The notes: generated by a model from the letters alone, not told the origin. 64,000 bases of DNA from Burkholderia pyrrocinia (GCF_022809715.1 NZ_CP094461.1:124001-188000), one strand, 5' to 3'. Positions 42,800 through 52,600 are shown, counted from the first letter of the stretch. Translations and numbers: made by a program.

Positions 42800-42905
42800 A
42801 ATCGGCTTTCATCGAGAAAAAAACGAATTTGCATCGGTGCAGCGGTACCCCGTCACGGATACGGCTCGCCCCGACGCCATTGTTCATCTTGTATCGGAGA
42901 CGACC
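42800..42905. promoter_or_regulatory. Upstream region of the class V aminotransferase
   Basis: Together with the remnant it forms a 442-base stretch without an intact gene. The A-run at 42815-42825 and nearby AT-rich bases probably belong to the promoter. Confidence 0.25.
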
Positions 42906-44033
42906 ATGCCAGGCTTACTTCCCGATGTCGACCGCGACGGGCTCCTCGAATATTCCGTGGTCTATACCGACCGATCGATCAATCATATGTCGCAGCTCTT
43001 CCAGGGCGTCATGCACGACATTTCCGCTTCGCTGAAAAAGGTCTACAACGCGAAGTCGGTCGTCGTCGTCCCGGGCAGCGGCACGTTCGGCATGGAAGCC
43101 GTCGCCCGGCAGTTCGCGACGAACAAGAAGTGTGTGGTCATCCGCAACGGCTGGTTCAGTTTCCGCTGGTCGCAGATCTTCGACATGGGCAGCATTCCGT
43201 CCGAAACGACGGTGCTGAAGGCGCGCCCGGTCGAACAGGGAAGGCAGGCTGCCTATGCACCGGCCCCGATCGACGAAGTGGTCGCCGCGATCAGGGAGCA
43301 CAAGCCGGATCTGGTCTTTGCGCCGCATGTCGAAACCGCATCCGGGATGATGTTGCCCGATACGTATTTGCGCGCGGTATCCGACGCCGTGCATGCCGTC
43401 GGCGGCATGTTCGTCCTGGATTGCATCGCGTCCGGTACGGTCTGGGTCGACATGCAGGCCAGCGGCGTCGATGTCCTGATCAGCGCGCCGCAAAAGGGCT
43501 GGAGTGCGCCACCCTGCTGCGCACTGGTCATGCTCAGCCCGCTCGCCCGCGAAAGAATCGATGCGACCACCAGCACCAGCTTCGCGTGCGATCTGCGCAA
43601 ATGGCTGCAGATCATGGAAGCGTACGAGAACGGCGGGTTCGCGTACCACGCGACGATGCCCACGGACAGTCTCGCGACGCTGCGCGACGTGATCAAGGAA
43701 ACCGACGCATACGGTTTCGACAAGGTGAGAGCGGAGCAGCTCGAGCTCGGCAAGCGCATTCGTGCGCTGCTGGCCGACAAGGGTTTCAGGAGCGTGGCGG
43801 CTGAAGGTTTTCAGGCGCCGGGTGTCGTGGTCTGCTACACGGACGACGACGGCATTCGATCCGGCAAGAAATTTGCCGATGTCGGCTTGCAGATCGCGGC
43901 CGGCGTTCCGCTGCAATGCGACGAGCCTGAAGATTTCAAGACCTTCCGCATCGGATTGTTCGGCCTGGAAAAACTGCATGACGTCGAAGGTGCGGTTGCA
44001 AGGTTCGCCGACGCGCTGGAGCGCGTTCTTTAG
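42906..44033 (+). CDS. Class V PLP-dependent aminotransferase (alanine-glyoxylate/serine-pyruvate type)
   Basis: 375 aa. Signs of class V: VVVPGSGTFGMEAVARQFAT (PLP phosphate loop), FVLDCIASGTVWVDM with the PLP-contact Asp, and SAPQKGWSAPP with the Schiff-base Lys. Members transfer amino groups from Ser, Ala or 2-aminoethylphosphonate. The best overall resemblance is to serine-pyruvate/alanine-glyoxylate enzymes. Stands alone; an ATP-kinase remnant precedes it. Confidence 0.87.
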   Translation: MPGLLPDVDRDGLLEYSVVYTDRSINHMSQLFQGVMHDISASLKKVYNAKSVVVVPGSGTFGMEAVARQFATNKKCVVIRNGWFSFRWSQIFDMGSIPSETTVLKARPVEQGRQAAYAPAPIDEVVAAIREHKPDLVFAPHVETASGMMLPDTYLRAVSDAVHAVGGMFVLDCIASGTVWVDMQASGVDVLISAPQKGWSAPPCCALVMLSPLARERIDATTSTSFACDLRKWLQIMEAYENGGFAYHATMPTDSLATLRDVIKETDAYGFDKVRAEQLELGKRIRALLADKGFRSVAAEGFQAPGVVVCYTDDDGIRSGKKFADVGLQIAAGVPLQCDEPEDFKTFRIGLFGLEKLHDVEGAVARFADALERVL

Positions 44034-44131
44034 GTCGACTTCCGATCGGTTCGAGTGATGTTTGGGCGCGCTTTGTCGAGCGCGCCCTGGTGCGTCAGAT
44101 GCGTTGGGCGTCCGGCACTGGGGCGCTGCCT

Positions 44132-44356
44132 TCAACCGCGCGTGTCGACCCAGTTGCGTGCCCAGCGTGTCGAGTGCTGCAGCGCCTGCGCTTCGCTCGT
44201 GAAGTAATCGAGCGAATAGAACTGGTAGCGGCCTTCGGCGCGCGAGCTATCGGTGCGTTCGAGCAGCAGGTTGGATGAAAAACTACCGTCGGGCAAACGA
44301 TGCGCCGAGGGTTGGACGGCATAGCCGTTGTATTGTTGAATTCGTTTGTTCTGCAT
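44132..44356 (-). CDS. Conserved small hypothetical protein
   Basis: 74 aa: starts MQNKRIQQYNGYAVQPSAHR, contains GRYQFYSLDYFTSEAQAL and ends WARNWVDTRG. Similar short proteins are widespread in Burkholderia and have no assigned role. Upstream sequence is AT-rich and promoter-like; no clear ribosome site. Lies downstream of cspA on the same strand, 283 bases away. Confidence 0.6.
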   Translation of the reverse strand: MQNKRIQQYNGYAVQPSAHRLPDGSFSSNLLLERTDSSRAEGRYQFYSLDYFTSEAQALQHSTRWARNWVDTRG

Positions 44357-44600
44357 TTTAATTTTAATAATGATGTGCGAATGCGCGCGTGCCGTGCGAA
44401 ATATGCACGGGTGCGCCGATTCAAAGCCATTGCGAGCTGAATCTGAAGCAGTCGGAAAGCGAAAAAAGGGCCTTGCAGCCAGAGGGGAGAATGAAGTGCA
44501 ACGAGGCGTGTGGCGCTTGGCAAGCTGCTGAATAAACAGATGCAGCTAAGAGCGATCGCGCCAACTTTGGGAGAAAAAGGCTCCGCGAGGGTGTCGCTGC

Positions 44601-44630
44601 AACCCGGCGTCCGTTTCGGGAGGCCGGGTT
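44601..44630 (-). terminator. Stem-loop after cspA
   Basis: AACCCGGC (44601-44608) pairs with GCCGGGTT (44623-44630), 14-base loop, ten bases after the cspA stop. There is no T-run directly after it, though CCTTTTTCTC follows 20 bases on; terminator or mRNA stabiliser. Confidence 0.5.
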
Positions 44631-44639
44631 CTTCAAACT

Positions 44640-44843
44640 TTACAGCGGCTGGATGTTGGCCGCTTGCAGACCCTTCGGGCCTTGCTTCGTTTCGAAGCTC
44701 ACCTTCTGATTTTCAGCCAGCGTCTTGAAGCCGTCGGCCCGAATTTCGGAGAAGTGTGCGAACAGGTCGTCGCCGCCCTTGTCCGGAGTGATGAAGCCAA
44801 AGCCTTTGCTGTCGTTGAACCACTTGACGATACCGGTATCCAT
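44640..44843 (-). CDS. cspA: Cold-shock protein CspA family
   Basis: 67 aa OB-fold RNA chaperone. Contains both RNP motifs: KGFGFITPD (RNP1) and DLFAHFSEI (RNP2), and starts [12 protein letters not shown] as in most Csp proteins. It melts RNA structures during cold or growth transitions. The upstream leader is long and AT-rich (44844 to about 45030), as in cold-induced csp mRNAs, though a cold box was not identified with certainty. The rhlE helicase gene is next on the same strand, a functional match. Confidence 0.95.
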   Translation of the reverse strand: MDTGIVKWFNDSKGFGFITPDKGGDDLFAHFSEIRADGFKTLAENQKVSFETKQGPKGLQAANIQPL

Positions 44844-45402
44844 GAAGAATCCTTGAGAAAAAAATACGGAGATTTGCTCTGTTGAAGAGCGCATGAAGCG
44901 TCAAGGAGGGAGAGGACAACGAATACCGCTGAGGAGCGAGCAATTGATGAACAGCAATCGAACTTCTTGAACTTCGATGCACACACTAACCGCCGGGTAG
45001 TGCCAGCGTCAATAATTATCTTGTAACTGTGTTGCCGGGCGGTCCGTCTTGCGGGTGAAGCGATGTGGCCCTGCGTGGCTGCGCGCCATGCCTGGCATGG
45101 CGCGCAGGTTAGGAAGAGCCTAAGCCGGTCGGTGATTCCGAACGACCCTAAGCGGTAGTTCGCGATGCCGATCAAATGACGGCTTTCGTGTGAGAAGCGG
45201 GCACATTCGCCGGAGACGGCCTCGATCGGGCGCTCGCTGCGCACGATTTCAACGTCCGTTCGGCCGCGAAGTTGTTGCGAATCCTGGATACAGTGTGCCG
45301 TTATCCGTCGACCCGATGCGCGCCGAAGCCGCGCCGCGGCCTGCCAGCGGGGGCCGCAAACCGCCGGCCTGTTGCGAGGCTGGCGTGACTCATCCCAACG
45401 AA
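44844..45402. other. Intergenic between rhlE and cspA
   Basis: 559 bases. The left part is the probable cspA leader; a -35-like TTGACG reads on the minus strand at 45013-45008 with a weak -10. A 29-bp perfect palindrome at 45079-45107 is listed separately. No further gene was recognised. Confidence 0.45.
45079..45107. repeat. 29-bp perfect palindrome
   Basis: Arms CTGCGCGCCATGCC (45079-45092) and GGCATGGCGCGCAG (45094-45107), each 14 bases, with one central T. As RNA it would be a very stable hairpin. There is no T-run on either side, so it is not a standard terminator. It lies downstream of rhlE and upstream of cspA. Confidence 0.75.
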
Positions 45403-46848
45403 TCAGGGTTGACGCTTGCCGCGGCCGCCAGCGGGTTTGCCAGCCGGCTTGCGTGAACCCGCAGCCGGTTTGCCGGCGGGTTTGCTGCGTGGCTTCTGCG
45501 CGCTGAATGGGTTGCCGCTGGACGAACCTGTACCTTTCCCCGCGGCTACAGCACGCTGCGCCGCCGGCTTGCGCTTGTTTTCGCCACCTTGCGGGCGCGG
45601 TTTTTTGCCGGGCGCCTGCATGGCGCCCGACGCAGCTTGCGGCACTTTGGGCTTCTTGGGCTTTTTGGGTTTCTTGATGATCTGCCCCGTAGCGCTGGTT
45701 TCCGGCACGCGGTGTTCGGCTTCGAAACCCGGCTCTTCTTCACGGGGCAGCGTTTGCCGGATCAGCGCTTCGATCGCGGCCAGTTGCGGCGCTTCATCGG
45801 CACACACCAGGGACACCGCCACGCCGCTGGCGCCCGCGCGGCCGGTACGGCCGATACGGTGCACATAGTCTTGCGCCACGATCGGCAGATCAACGTTGAT
45901 CACCAGCGGCAGGTCGTCGATATCCAGCCCGCGCGCAGCCACATCGGTGGCGACCAGCATATTGACTTCGCCCGTCTTGAAGCGCTCCAGCGCACGCAGG
46001 CGCGCGGGTTGCGGTTTGTCGCCATGGATGGTGTCGATCGCATAACCCGCTTCATCCAGCATGGCCGCCAGGTAATCCACGCCTTTGCGGGTCTTGACGA
46101 ACACCAGCGCGTGCTCCCAGTTGTTCTCGGCCACGAGGTGCATGAAGAGGTCGGGCTTGTTCCTTTTATCCACCGGCACCACCCATTGCTTGATCTTGCT
46201 GGCCGTGGCATTGGGCGGGCTGACGCTGATATTGACCGGGCTGCGCAGAATGCCCGCCGCCATCGTGCGGATTTCGTCCGAAAACGTGGCGGAGAACAGC
46301 AGCGTCTGGCGCTTGGCGGGCAACGCGGCAAAGACGGCGTCGAGTTCGCGCGCGAAGCCCAGATCCAGCATGCGGTCGGCTTCATCCAGCACCAGCGTCT
46401 GTACCTGATCGAACTGCACGGCGTTCTGGCGATTGAGATCCAGCAAACGGCCCGGCGTGGCAACGAGCACATCCACGCCTTTGCGCAACTTCATCATCTG
46501 CGGGTTGATACTCACACCGCCGTAGGCGGCCAGAAATCGCAGGTCGAGGCCCTTGCCGTAATCGATAAAGCTTTGCAGCACTTGATCGGCCAGTTCGCGC
46601 GTGGGCACCAGCACCAGAACACGTGCGCGGTTGCTGGACACCGCCGGGCCGTGTTGCACCAGCCGTTGCAACAGCGGAAGCGCAAACCCCGCCGTCTTGC
46701 CGGTGCCGGTCTGTGCCGCGGCCATGACGTCCTTGCCACCGAGCACAGCAGGAATCGCCTTGGCCTGCACCGGCGTAGGTGTCTGGTAATTGAGGTCCTG
46801 CACATTACGCAGCAAGGGATCGATCAGGCCAAGCGAGGCAAAAGACAT
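45403..46848 (-). CDS. rhlE: DEAD-box RNA helicase RhlE
   Basis: 481 aa. Unwinds RNA in ribosome assembly and decay, important in the cold. Motifs: FASLGLIDPLLRNVQ (Q motif region), AQTGTGKT (Walker A), PTRELADQV, GVDVLVATPGR, DEAD in LDEADRML, SAT, and HRIGRTGRAG in the second RecA domain. The C-terminal 100 residues are a Lys/Arg/Pro/Gly-rich tail, typical of RhlE, that binds RNA. ATG at 46848 begins MSFASLGL; the frame is open further upstream without homology. Confidence 0.95.
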   Translation of the reverse strand: MSFASLGLIDPLLRNVQDLNYQTPTPVQAKAIPAVLGGKDVMAAAQTGTGKTAGFALPLLQRLVQHGPAVSSNRARVLVLVPTRELADQVLQSFIDYGKGLDLRFLAAYGGVSINPQMMKLRKGVDVLVATPGRLLDLNRQNAVQFDQVQTLVLDEADRMLDLGFARELDAVFAALPAKRQTLLFSATFSDEIRTMAAGILRSPVNISVSPPNATASKIKQWVVPVDKRNKPDLFMHLVAENNWEHALVFVKTRKGVDYLAAMLDEAGYAIDTIHGDKPQPARLRALERFKTGEVNMLVATDVAARGLDIDDLPLVINVDLPIVAQDYVHRIGRTGRAGASGVAVSLVCADEAPQLAAIEALIRQTLPREEEPGFEAEHRVPETSATGQIIKKPKKPKKPKVPQAASGAMQAPGKKPRPQGGENKRKPAAQRAVAAGKGTGSSSGNPFSAQKPRSKPAGKPAAGSRKPAGKPAGGRGKRQP

Positions 46849-46866
46849 GGGCGTATTCCGGGCTAA

Positions 46867-46885
46867 AACCGCAATTCTAGCGGTT
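46867..46885 (-). promoter_or_regulatory. Candidate rhlE promoter element
   Basis: On the minus strand a -10 TAGAAT (46879-46874) lies about 25 bases before the ATG, flanked by a perfect inverted repeat AACCGC-N7-GCGGTT (46867-46885) that encloses it. The -35 is poor. The symmetry could be an operator. Confidence 0.4.
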
Positions 46886-47237
46886 AGCGCGCCGATTGAA
46901 CCGCGCACATCGATGGTCAACGAGATCGGTGTCGATTGCTACTGAAAAACGTAGCGGTGCCGGGCGCCGCGTGCCGCGCACCCGCATCGCCACCAACTGC
47001 CCGAAACGACGCTGGAGGCTCGCCGGGCCATCCGTGATCGAATCTGTCGCGGTAACGAGAATCAGGAGAAGTCGAGGCGGTACGAATAGGAATGCTTATT
47101 TCGCAAGATCGTGGAACCGACAGGCGACTGAACCATGCCGGTTGCCGACGAACGCAATCGGCCGTTGCCTCTCCCTTTGCAGACCTTCGGCGCCCGGAGG
47201 ACAATACCCCGGGAAATCTCGTCGGAGGCAGCGCGAC
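46886..47237. other. Intergenic, no gene seen
   Basis: Between divergent rhlE and the VOC gene. The sequence shows no recognisable protein and no RNA gene. GTCGGAGGCAG just before 47238 is the ribosome site of the VOC gene. Confidence 0.35.
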
Positions 47238-47648
47238 ATGACCAAATTTCAGCCTGATGGATGGCATACCATCACGCCTCGAATCGTCGTCCGGGATCCG
47301 GAGAACCTGATCGAATTCATTCGGACGGTGTTTCGCGCACAGGGCGAATTCCGCGCCGGGCTGCCTGCCGAAATCCGGATCGGCGATTCCGTCGTGATGA
47401 TCAGCGGCGGAGACGGTCTGCGCGATCCGATTCCGGCGTTTCTGTACGTCTATGTCGAGGATGCCGATTCGACCTATCGGCGAGCGATGGCAGCGAATGC
47501 GATCTCGCTCGAAGTTCCAGCCGACATGCCGTACGGCGACAGGCGCGCGATGGTGAAGGATCCGTGGGGAAACACATGGCAGATTGCCACGCACCAGCGC
47601 GACTTCCCGGTTGACGGGATTCGTTCAAGGCTGGCCAACGACGGATAG
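47238..47648 (+). CDS. VOC-family (glyoxalase/bleomycin-resistance-like, PhnB type) protein
   Basis: 136 aa. Two beta-alpha-beta-beta-beta modules; sequence pattern TITPRIVVRDPENLIEFI at the start and MVKDPWGNTWQIATH at the end are typical of PhnB-like VOC proteins. Metal-binding residues are incomplete, so catalytic activity is uncertain. Monocistronic. Confidence 0.8.
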   Translation: MTKFQPDGWHTITPRIVVRDPENLIEFIRTVFRAQGEFRAGLPAEIRIGDSVVMISGGDGLRDPIPAFLYVYVEDADSTYRRAMAANAISLEVPADMPYGDRRAMVKDPWGNTWQIATHQRDFPVDGIRSRLANDG

Positions 47649-47955
47649 CCGATGGTAGCGGTGCAGCGCGCGCTCCGAAGGTTCCGCTTTCCGTCCGCAG
47701 TTGCCCGAATTCCGCCCGCGGCGCTCCGCCAGCACCGCTTCGCTCGACAGCGAACGCACCGGCTGCACGCATCTTCCGCGCCCAATTTGTCGCAATCGTC
47801 AAGATTCGCGTCGCGTGCAGATAAAACCTTCCCGCCGGCCCTGCCGTTAACCCGTTCGTAGCCCACGCGCCGCGTGTTGCGATGCAGCGCTCGTCTTTCG
47901 TGATCCGGAATCCACATCCGCCGCTGGCCGCGCGTGGTCGGCGCAAGGGAACGTC
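47649..47955. other. Promoter region of the chemoreceptor
   Basis: Contains a possible sigma28 (FliA) promoter: TAAA at 47822-47825 and GCCGTTAA at 47843-47850 (7 of 8 to GCCGATAA), but the spacing is 17 instead of about 15. No gene was recognised. Confidence 0.35.
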
Positions 47956-49521
47956 ATGCGAAAACAATTCACCATCCGTGGCGGACTCGTCGCGACCATC
48001 GCCGGCTATACCGTGCTGCTCGTGCTGGTGGTCGGCGCATGCATCGCCGGCCTCTACGTGAGCAATGGCTCGCTCGAGGCGATGTACCGCGACGATACCG
48101 CGTCGCTGCTGCACCTGAAGACCAGCTCCGAGCGGATGCTCGTGCTGCGCGAACGCATGAGCGACATCGCGCAGATTATCAGCGCGGGCCAGCCGGCCAA
48201 GGCGGAAATCGCGCAACTGCATACGCTCCTCAAGCAGAGCAACGACGAACTGGACGCCTACACGCGCCTGCACGTGCGCGACGCCAACGAGCAGGCGCTG
48301 TTCGACACGCTGCAGAACCGCCGCCGCGCGCTGCTCGAGCGCGTGTTCCTGAAGGCGCTGTCGCAGCTCGACGGCGACGACGCGTTCAACTTCCTCGATA
48401 CGCAGCGCACGGCGCCGCCGGCGCTGTTCGCTGCGTACCAGGATGCGATCGACGCGCTCGAATCGTTCCAGGTCGCGCGCGAAAAAGCCCGCTACGATGC
48501 GGCCGGCGTCAATTTCCACCGGATCGTGTGGGGGATGGCGGCGGTCGCGGTGCTTGCGCTCGTCGTCGGCTTCTTTGCGCAGCGCGTGCTCGCGAAGGCG
48601 ATCATCGAGCCGATCAATCTCGCGGTCGATCAATTCGAAAAGATTTCGAAAGGCGACCTGACCGGAACGGTCGTCATTCCCGGCGCAAACGAAATGGCCT
48701 ATCTGCTGAATGCACTGAAGCGGATGCAGGACGGCCTCGTCGACACCGTGAACCAGGTGCGCGCGAGCACCGAGACGATCGTCGGCGACGTCCGCACGAT
48801 CGCGAGCGGCAACGTCGACCTGTCCGCGCGCACCGAGCAACAGGCCGTGTCGCTGCAGCAGGCGGCGGCGAGCGTCGAGCAACTGACGGCGGCCGTGCGC
48901 CAGAATGCGGACAACGCGCGCGATGCCCGCACTTACGTCGAGGGCGCGGCCGGCATCGCGTCGCGCGGCGGCGACGCGATGCGGCGCGTCGTCGAGACGA
49001 TGTCCGAGATTTCGCACAGCTCCGCGCGGATCTCCGGCATCGTCGGCGTGATCGAGAGCATCGCGTTCCAGACGAACATCCTCGCGTTGAACGCTGCCGT
49101 CGAGGCCGCACGTGCCGGCGAGCAGGGGCGCGGTTTCGCGGTCGTCGCGACGGAAGTTCGCGGGCTCGCGCAGCGTTGCGCGTCGGCGGCGAAGGAAATC
49201 AAGGATCTGATCGGCAATTCCGCGCGACGGGTCGAAGACGGCAGCGGCCTCGTCACGCTGGCCGGCTCGGCGATGACCGAACTCGTCGCCGCGGTCGAAC
49301 GCGTGAACGCGATCATGAGCGAAACGAGCAATGCCTTCGAGGAACAGTCGTCGGGCATCGAGCAGGTGAACGCCGCGGTCATCCAGATGGAGCAGACGAT
49401 GCAGCGCAACGCCGCGCTGGTCGAGGAAGCGGCGGCCGCGGCGCTGTCGCTCGACGAACAGGGTTCACGGCTGAGCGCGGCGGTCGCGCAGTTTCGGCTG
49501 CGTGACGAGGCGGTCGCGTGA
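47956..49521 (+). CDS. Methyl-accepting chemotaxis protein
   Basis: 521 aa. Membrane helix 1 (about 12-34), periplasmic four-helix-bundle ligand domain (35-190), membrane helix 2 (about 191-212), HAMP (AKAIIEPINLAVDQFEKISKG), then the signalling coiled coil with the conserved hairpin tip IESIAFQTNILALNAAVEAA and ARAGEQGRGFAVVATEVRGL. Tsr/Tar-like, without the C-terminal NWETF peptide that binds the methylation enzymes. Ligand unknown. Located far from flagellar clusters except the lone fliD. Confidence 0.93.
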   Translation: MRKQFTIRGGLVATIAGYTVLLVLVVGACIAGLYVSNGSLEAMYRDDTASLLHLKTSSERMLVLRERMSDIAQIISAGQPAKAEIAQLHTLLKQSNDELDAYTRLHVRDANEQALFDTLQNRRRALLERVFLKALSQLDGDDAFNFLDTQRTAPPALFAAYQDAIDALESFQVAREKARYDAAGVNFHRIVWGMAAVAVLALVVGFFAQRVLAKAIIEPINLAVDQFEKISKGDLTGTVVIPGANEMAYLLNALKRMQDGLVDTVNQVRASTETIVGDVRTIASGNVDLSARTEQQAVSLQQAAASVEQLTAAVRQNADNARDARTYVEGAAGIASRGGDAMRRVVETMSEISHSSARISGIVGVIESIAFQTNILALNAAVEAARAGEQGRGFAVVATEVRGLAQRCASAAKEIKDLIGNSARRVEDGSGLVTLAGSAMTELVAAVERVNAIMSETSNAFEEQSSGIEQVNAAVIQMEQTMQRNAALVEEAAAAALSLDEQGSRLSAAVAQFRLRDEAVA

Positions 49522-49660
49522 CGTACTGATGTCCGCGACCGCAGCCGGGTTGTCGATGTCGATTGCTTTCGTGACGCGCTGATGAATGAGGCCGCTGCTT
49601 TCCGTACGGCGCGCGAGAGGCTGGAGCGCGTCATCGTCTAGCGGCACTCTTGATGTCGAT

Positions 49661-50068
49661 TCACTGCGGCGATTCGGGCAACGCGTAGTCGAAGATGTAC
49701 GAATGCCGGCCGTTGTCGATGTTGATGATCATCGAGCCGGAGAGCCCCAGCAATTCTCCCGCTCCGGAATCGGGCACGACGGTGATCGATTGCTTCGGCT
49801 GCCCACGGGTCATGGTGGAGCTGTGCTGCAGGACAAAGCTGCCTTGGCGGCCACCCAGCGTGCCTTGCACGGTTTCCATCGCGACGTAGCCCGCGGAGCC
49901 CTGAACACTGCTTCGAAACGCGAGCATCTCGCCGTGGCTGACGGCTTCGAGGTCGCCGTGAAATTGCTTGTCGAGCGACATGCGGCCGAGCCCGGTGTTT
50001 TCCGCGACGCTACTCAGCGATTCCGGATTCAGCTTCACTTCAAACGGACCGTTGGCCTGCAGTTTCAT
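49661..50068 (-). CDS. DUF3224 family protein
   Basis: 135 aa beta-barrel-like protein. Signs: FEVKLNPESLSSV, SLDKQFHGDLEAVSHGEML, YVAMETVQGTLGGRQGSFVL, pattern of DUF3224, which is related in fold to allene oxide cyclase. Function unknown. AGGAG lies eight bases upstream of the ATG. Confidence 0.88.
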   Translation of the reverse strand: MKLQANGPFEVKLNPESLSSVAENTGLGRMSLDKQFHGDLEAVSHGEMLAFRSSVQGSAGYVAMETVQGTLGGRQGSFVLQHSSTMTRGQPKQSITVVPDSGAGELLGLSGSMIINIDNGRHSYIFDYALPESPQ

Positions 50069-50224
50069 TGCAAATCTCCTCGTCGAATGGGCACTCCGCA
50101 CTATAAGCCAATCGGGTTCCGTCGGACGGAACGGTTTGCTTTATGCACTCGCATCGACCGCGGATCGTGTGCCGCGTCGCGCTTGCGGCGATAATCGGCA
50201 TTCAGTCTTTCATCATCCGCACCC

Positions 50225-50869
50225 GTGACGACATCTGCGTTTGCCCCCTTTCAGGATTTGGCCGAGACCCTGCTGGCTCACTGGAACGACGCCAACGGCG
50301 ACGGTTCCCATGACACTTCGCATCTGCAACGCGTGTGGAAGAACGCGGCGGCGATCCATGCCGTCGAGGGCGGAGACGCCGAAGTGCTGTTTGCGGCAAC
50401 GCTGCTGCACGATTGCGTCGCGGTAGAGAAAAACTCCCCGCTTCGGCCGCAGGCGTCGCGGCTGTCGGCGGAAAAGGCCAGGTTGGTGCTGAAGTCGCTG
50501 GATTGGCCGGACGCGAAGATCGATGCGGTCGCGCATGCGGTCGAAGCGCATAGTTTTTCGGCCGGTGTTACGCCGATGACGCTGGAAGCAAAAACGCTGC
50601 AGGATGCCGACCGGCTCGATGCGATCGGCATGCTGGGTGTCGCACGGTGCTTCTATGTCGCCGGCCGGATGGGCAGCGCGTTGTATGACCCGGTCGACCC
50701 GCACGCGTCGAACCGCGAACTCGACGACACGCGATTCGCGATCGATCACTTTCGCACGAAACTGCTGAAGCTGGCGTCGGGTTTTCAGACCGCTACCGGT
50801 GCCCGTTTGGCGAACATCCGCCACGATCGGTTGCGCCGGTTTCTTGATGAGTTTGCCGACGAGATTTGA
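50225..50869 (+). CDS. HD-domain phosphohydrolase (YedJ-like)
   Basis: 214 aa. HD-family metal site: H in SHDTSHLQRVWKNA, HD in ATLLHDCVAVEKN, D in LQDADRLDAIG. Such proteins hydrolyse phosphate esters of nucleotides; YedJ-type members have no fixed substrate. GTG start at 50225; no earlier ATG in frame. Divergent from the DUF3224 gene by 156 bases. Confidence 0.87.
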   Translation: MTTSAFAPFQDLAETLLAHWNDANGDGSHDTSHLQRVWKNAAAIHAVEGGDAEVLFAATLLHDCVAVEKNSPLRPQASRLSAEKARLVLKSLDWPDAKIDAVAHAVEAHSFSAGVTPMTLEAKTLQDADRLDAIGMLGVARCFYVAGRMGSALYDPVDPHASNRELDDTRFAIDHFRTKLLKLASGFQTATGARLANIRHDRLRRFLDEFADEI

Positions 50870-51274
50870 TTGTGCCGACGGTGGCCTCAGATGCCGTTAT
50901 TGGCCGGCGAACACGGTTCGATACATGCGTGGTGGCGATACGCGGCAAGGGCCGTGTCCCGAACGCCAAATGATTCGACCAGAAGACGATTGCCGGCAAG
51001 ACGAGTAATCGAAGACCGACTTGTTCCTCTATTCGGATCCTTGACCTTAAAGTCGACTTCAATCCTAGAGTGCTTGCTGACGGCAGTGAATCAGCAGGCT
51101 TCGGGTGTTGCCTGCGACGGTCGATCAGCACCTTCACCATCATGCGTGTCGATGTGGTAAAAGACGCGCAACTGGTCCTGAACCTGCCGACGCCCTTGAA
51201 GGCCTTCGATGAACCCGGAAAGCAACGCTAACGGCACGGACGCTCGCGATACGCCCGCGCCGAAGGAGCCGTCC
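50870..51274. other. Intergenic, no gene seen
   Basis: 405 bases without a recognisable gene. The open frame of the next gene reaches back to an ATG at 51209, but GAAGGAG before 51275 marks the likely start. Sequences around 50990-51070 are AT-richer and may hold its promoter. Confidence 0.35.
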
Positions 51275-52519
51275 ATGACCCAGCCGACGCACGATCTCGT
51301 CGTATTTGGCGCCACCAGTTTCGTCGGGCAGATCCTGACCCGCTACCTGTCCGAATACCTGTCGGGCGCCGGCGAGACGCTGCGCTGGGCCATTGCCGGC
51401 CGTTCCGAAACGAAGCTCAGGCAGGTCAGGGATGCGCTCGGCGCGGCGGGACGGTCCGTGCCGATCATCGTCGCCGACGCGGCCGACGAAGCGCAATTGC
51501 GGGCGCTCTGTGCGCAAACGCGGGTGGTCGTATCGACTGTCGGACCCTACGCGCTTTACGGGGAGCCGCTGGTCAGGGTCTGCGCGGAAACCGGCACCGA
51601 CTACTGCGACCTTACCGGAGAGACGCAGTGGATCAAGCGGATGATCGAAAAATACGAGCACGCGGCCCGGCAATCGGGCGCGCGCATCGTTCATTGCTGC
51701 GGGTTCGATTCGGTTCCGTCGGACATGGGCGTGTTCTTCCTGCAGCAACAGGCAATGCAACGGTGGGGTGTGCCGGCCGGGCAGGTGAAGATGCGCGTCC
51801 GAACGCTGAAGGGCGGTGCGTCGGGCGGTACCGTGGCGAGCGTGATCAACGTCGTCCGGGAAGCCGCGGCCGATCCCGCGTTGCGCAGAGAACTGCTCGA
51901 TCCTTATTCACTGTGCCCGAAAGGGCATGGCTTCACGGTGCGGCAGCATGCGGTGCGATCGGCCGAGTTCGATCGTGACTTCGACGCGTGGATCGCGCCC
52001 TTCGTGATGGCGGCGATCAACGAGCGTGTCGTGCATCGCTCCAATGCGCTCGCGGGCAATGCGTACGGCAGCCGGTTCACCTATGACGAAGCCGTCATGA
52101 CCGGTACGGGCCTCAAGGGCCGCCTGGCCGCGCTGACGATGGTGGCGGGCCTCGGTGCGTTCATGGTGGGCGTCGTCATCAAGCCGGTGCGCAGCCTGAT
52201 GGAGCGCTTCCTGCTGCCGAAACCCGGTGAGGGCCCGAGCGCCGCGGCTCAACTGGCCGGCCGCTACGACTTGCGTTTCTTCGGCCGCACCGACGACGGG
52301 CGAACCTTGCGCGTAAAAGTCACCGGCGACCGCGATCCGGGTTACGGCTCCACCGGCAAGATGCTGGGCCAGGCCGCGATCAGTCTTGCGCTGGATTGCG
52401 GCAGGGACGGCATCAAGACCGGGCGCGGCGGCGGTTTCTGGACGCCCGCGACGATGTTCGACGAGCGCTTTGTCGAGCGTCTGGTTCGCCACGCGGGGTT
52501 GCGTTTCGAGGTGATTTGA
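51275..52519 (+). CDS. Saccharopine dehydrogenase-like oxidoreductase
   Basis: 414 aa. N-terminal NAD(P)-binding Rossmann motif DLVVFGATSFVGQI (GxxxxxG, residues 7-20), followed by AGRSETKLRQV and CAETGTDYCDLTGETQWI, diagnostic of the saccharopine-dehydrogenase-like family that includes mycobacterial trans-acting enoyl reductases. Substrate unknown. A moderately hydrophobic region around 285-310 might associate with membranes. Confidence 0.87.
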   Translation: MTQPTHDLVVFGATSFVGQILTRYLSEYLSGAGETLRWAIAGRSETKLRQVRDALGAAGRSVPIIVADAADEAQLRALCAQTRVVVSTVGPYALYGEPLVRVCAETGTDYCDLTGETQWIKRMIEKYEHAARQSGARIVHCCGFDSVPSDMGVFFLQQQAMQRWGVPAGQVKMRVRTLKGGASGGTVASVINVVREAAADPALRRELLDPYSLCPKGHGFTVRQHAVRSAEFDRDFDAWIAPFVMAAINERVVHRSNALAGNAYGSRFTYDEAVMTGTGLKGRLAALTMVAGLGAFMVGVVIKPVRSLMERFLLPKPGEGPSAAAQLAGRYDLRFFGRTDDGRTLRVKVTGDRDPGYGSTGKMLGQAAISLALDCGRDGIKTGRGGGFWTPATMFDERFVERLVRHAGLRFEVI

Positions 52520-52600
52520 GCGCGATTCCTGTTGCCACCCGGCGTTATAGGGCACCTTCTTCGCGGCGCCGGCCTGTGCGTCAGGCGCGAAGGAAGCTCG

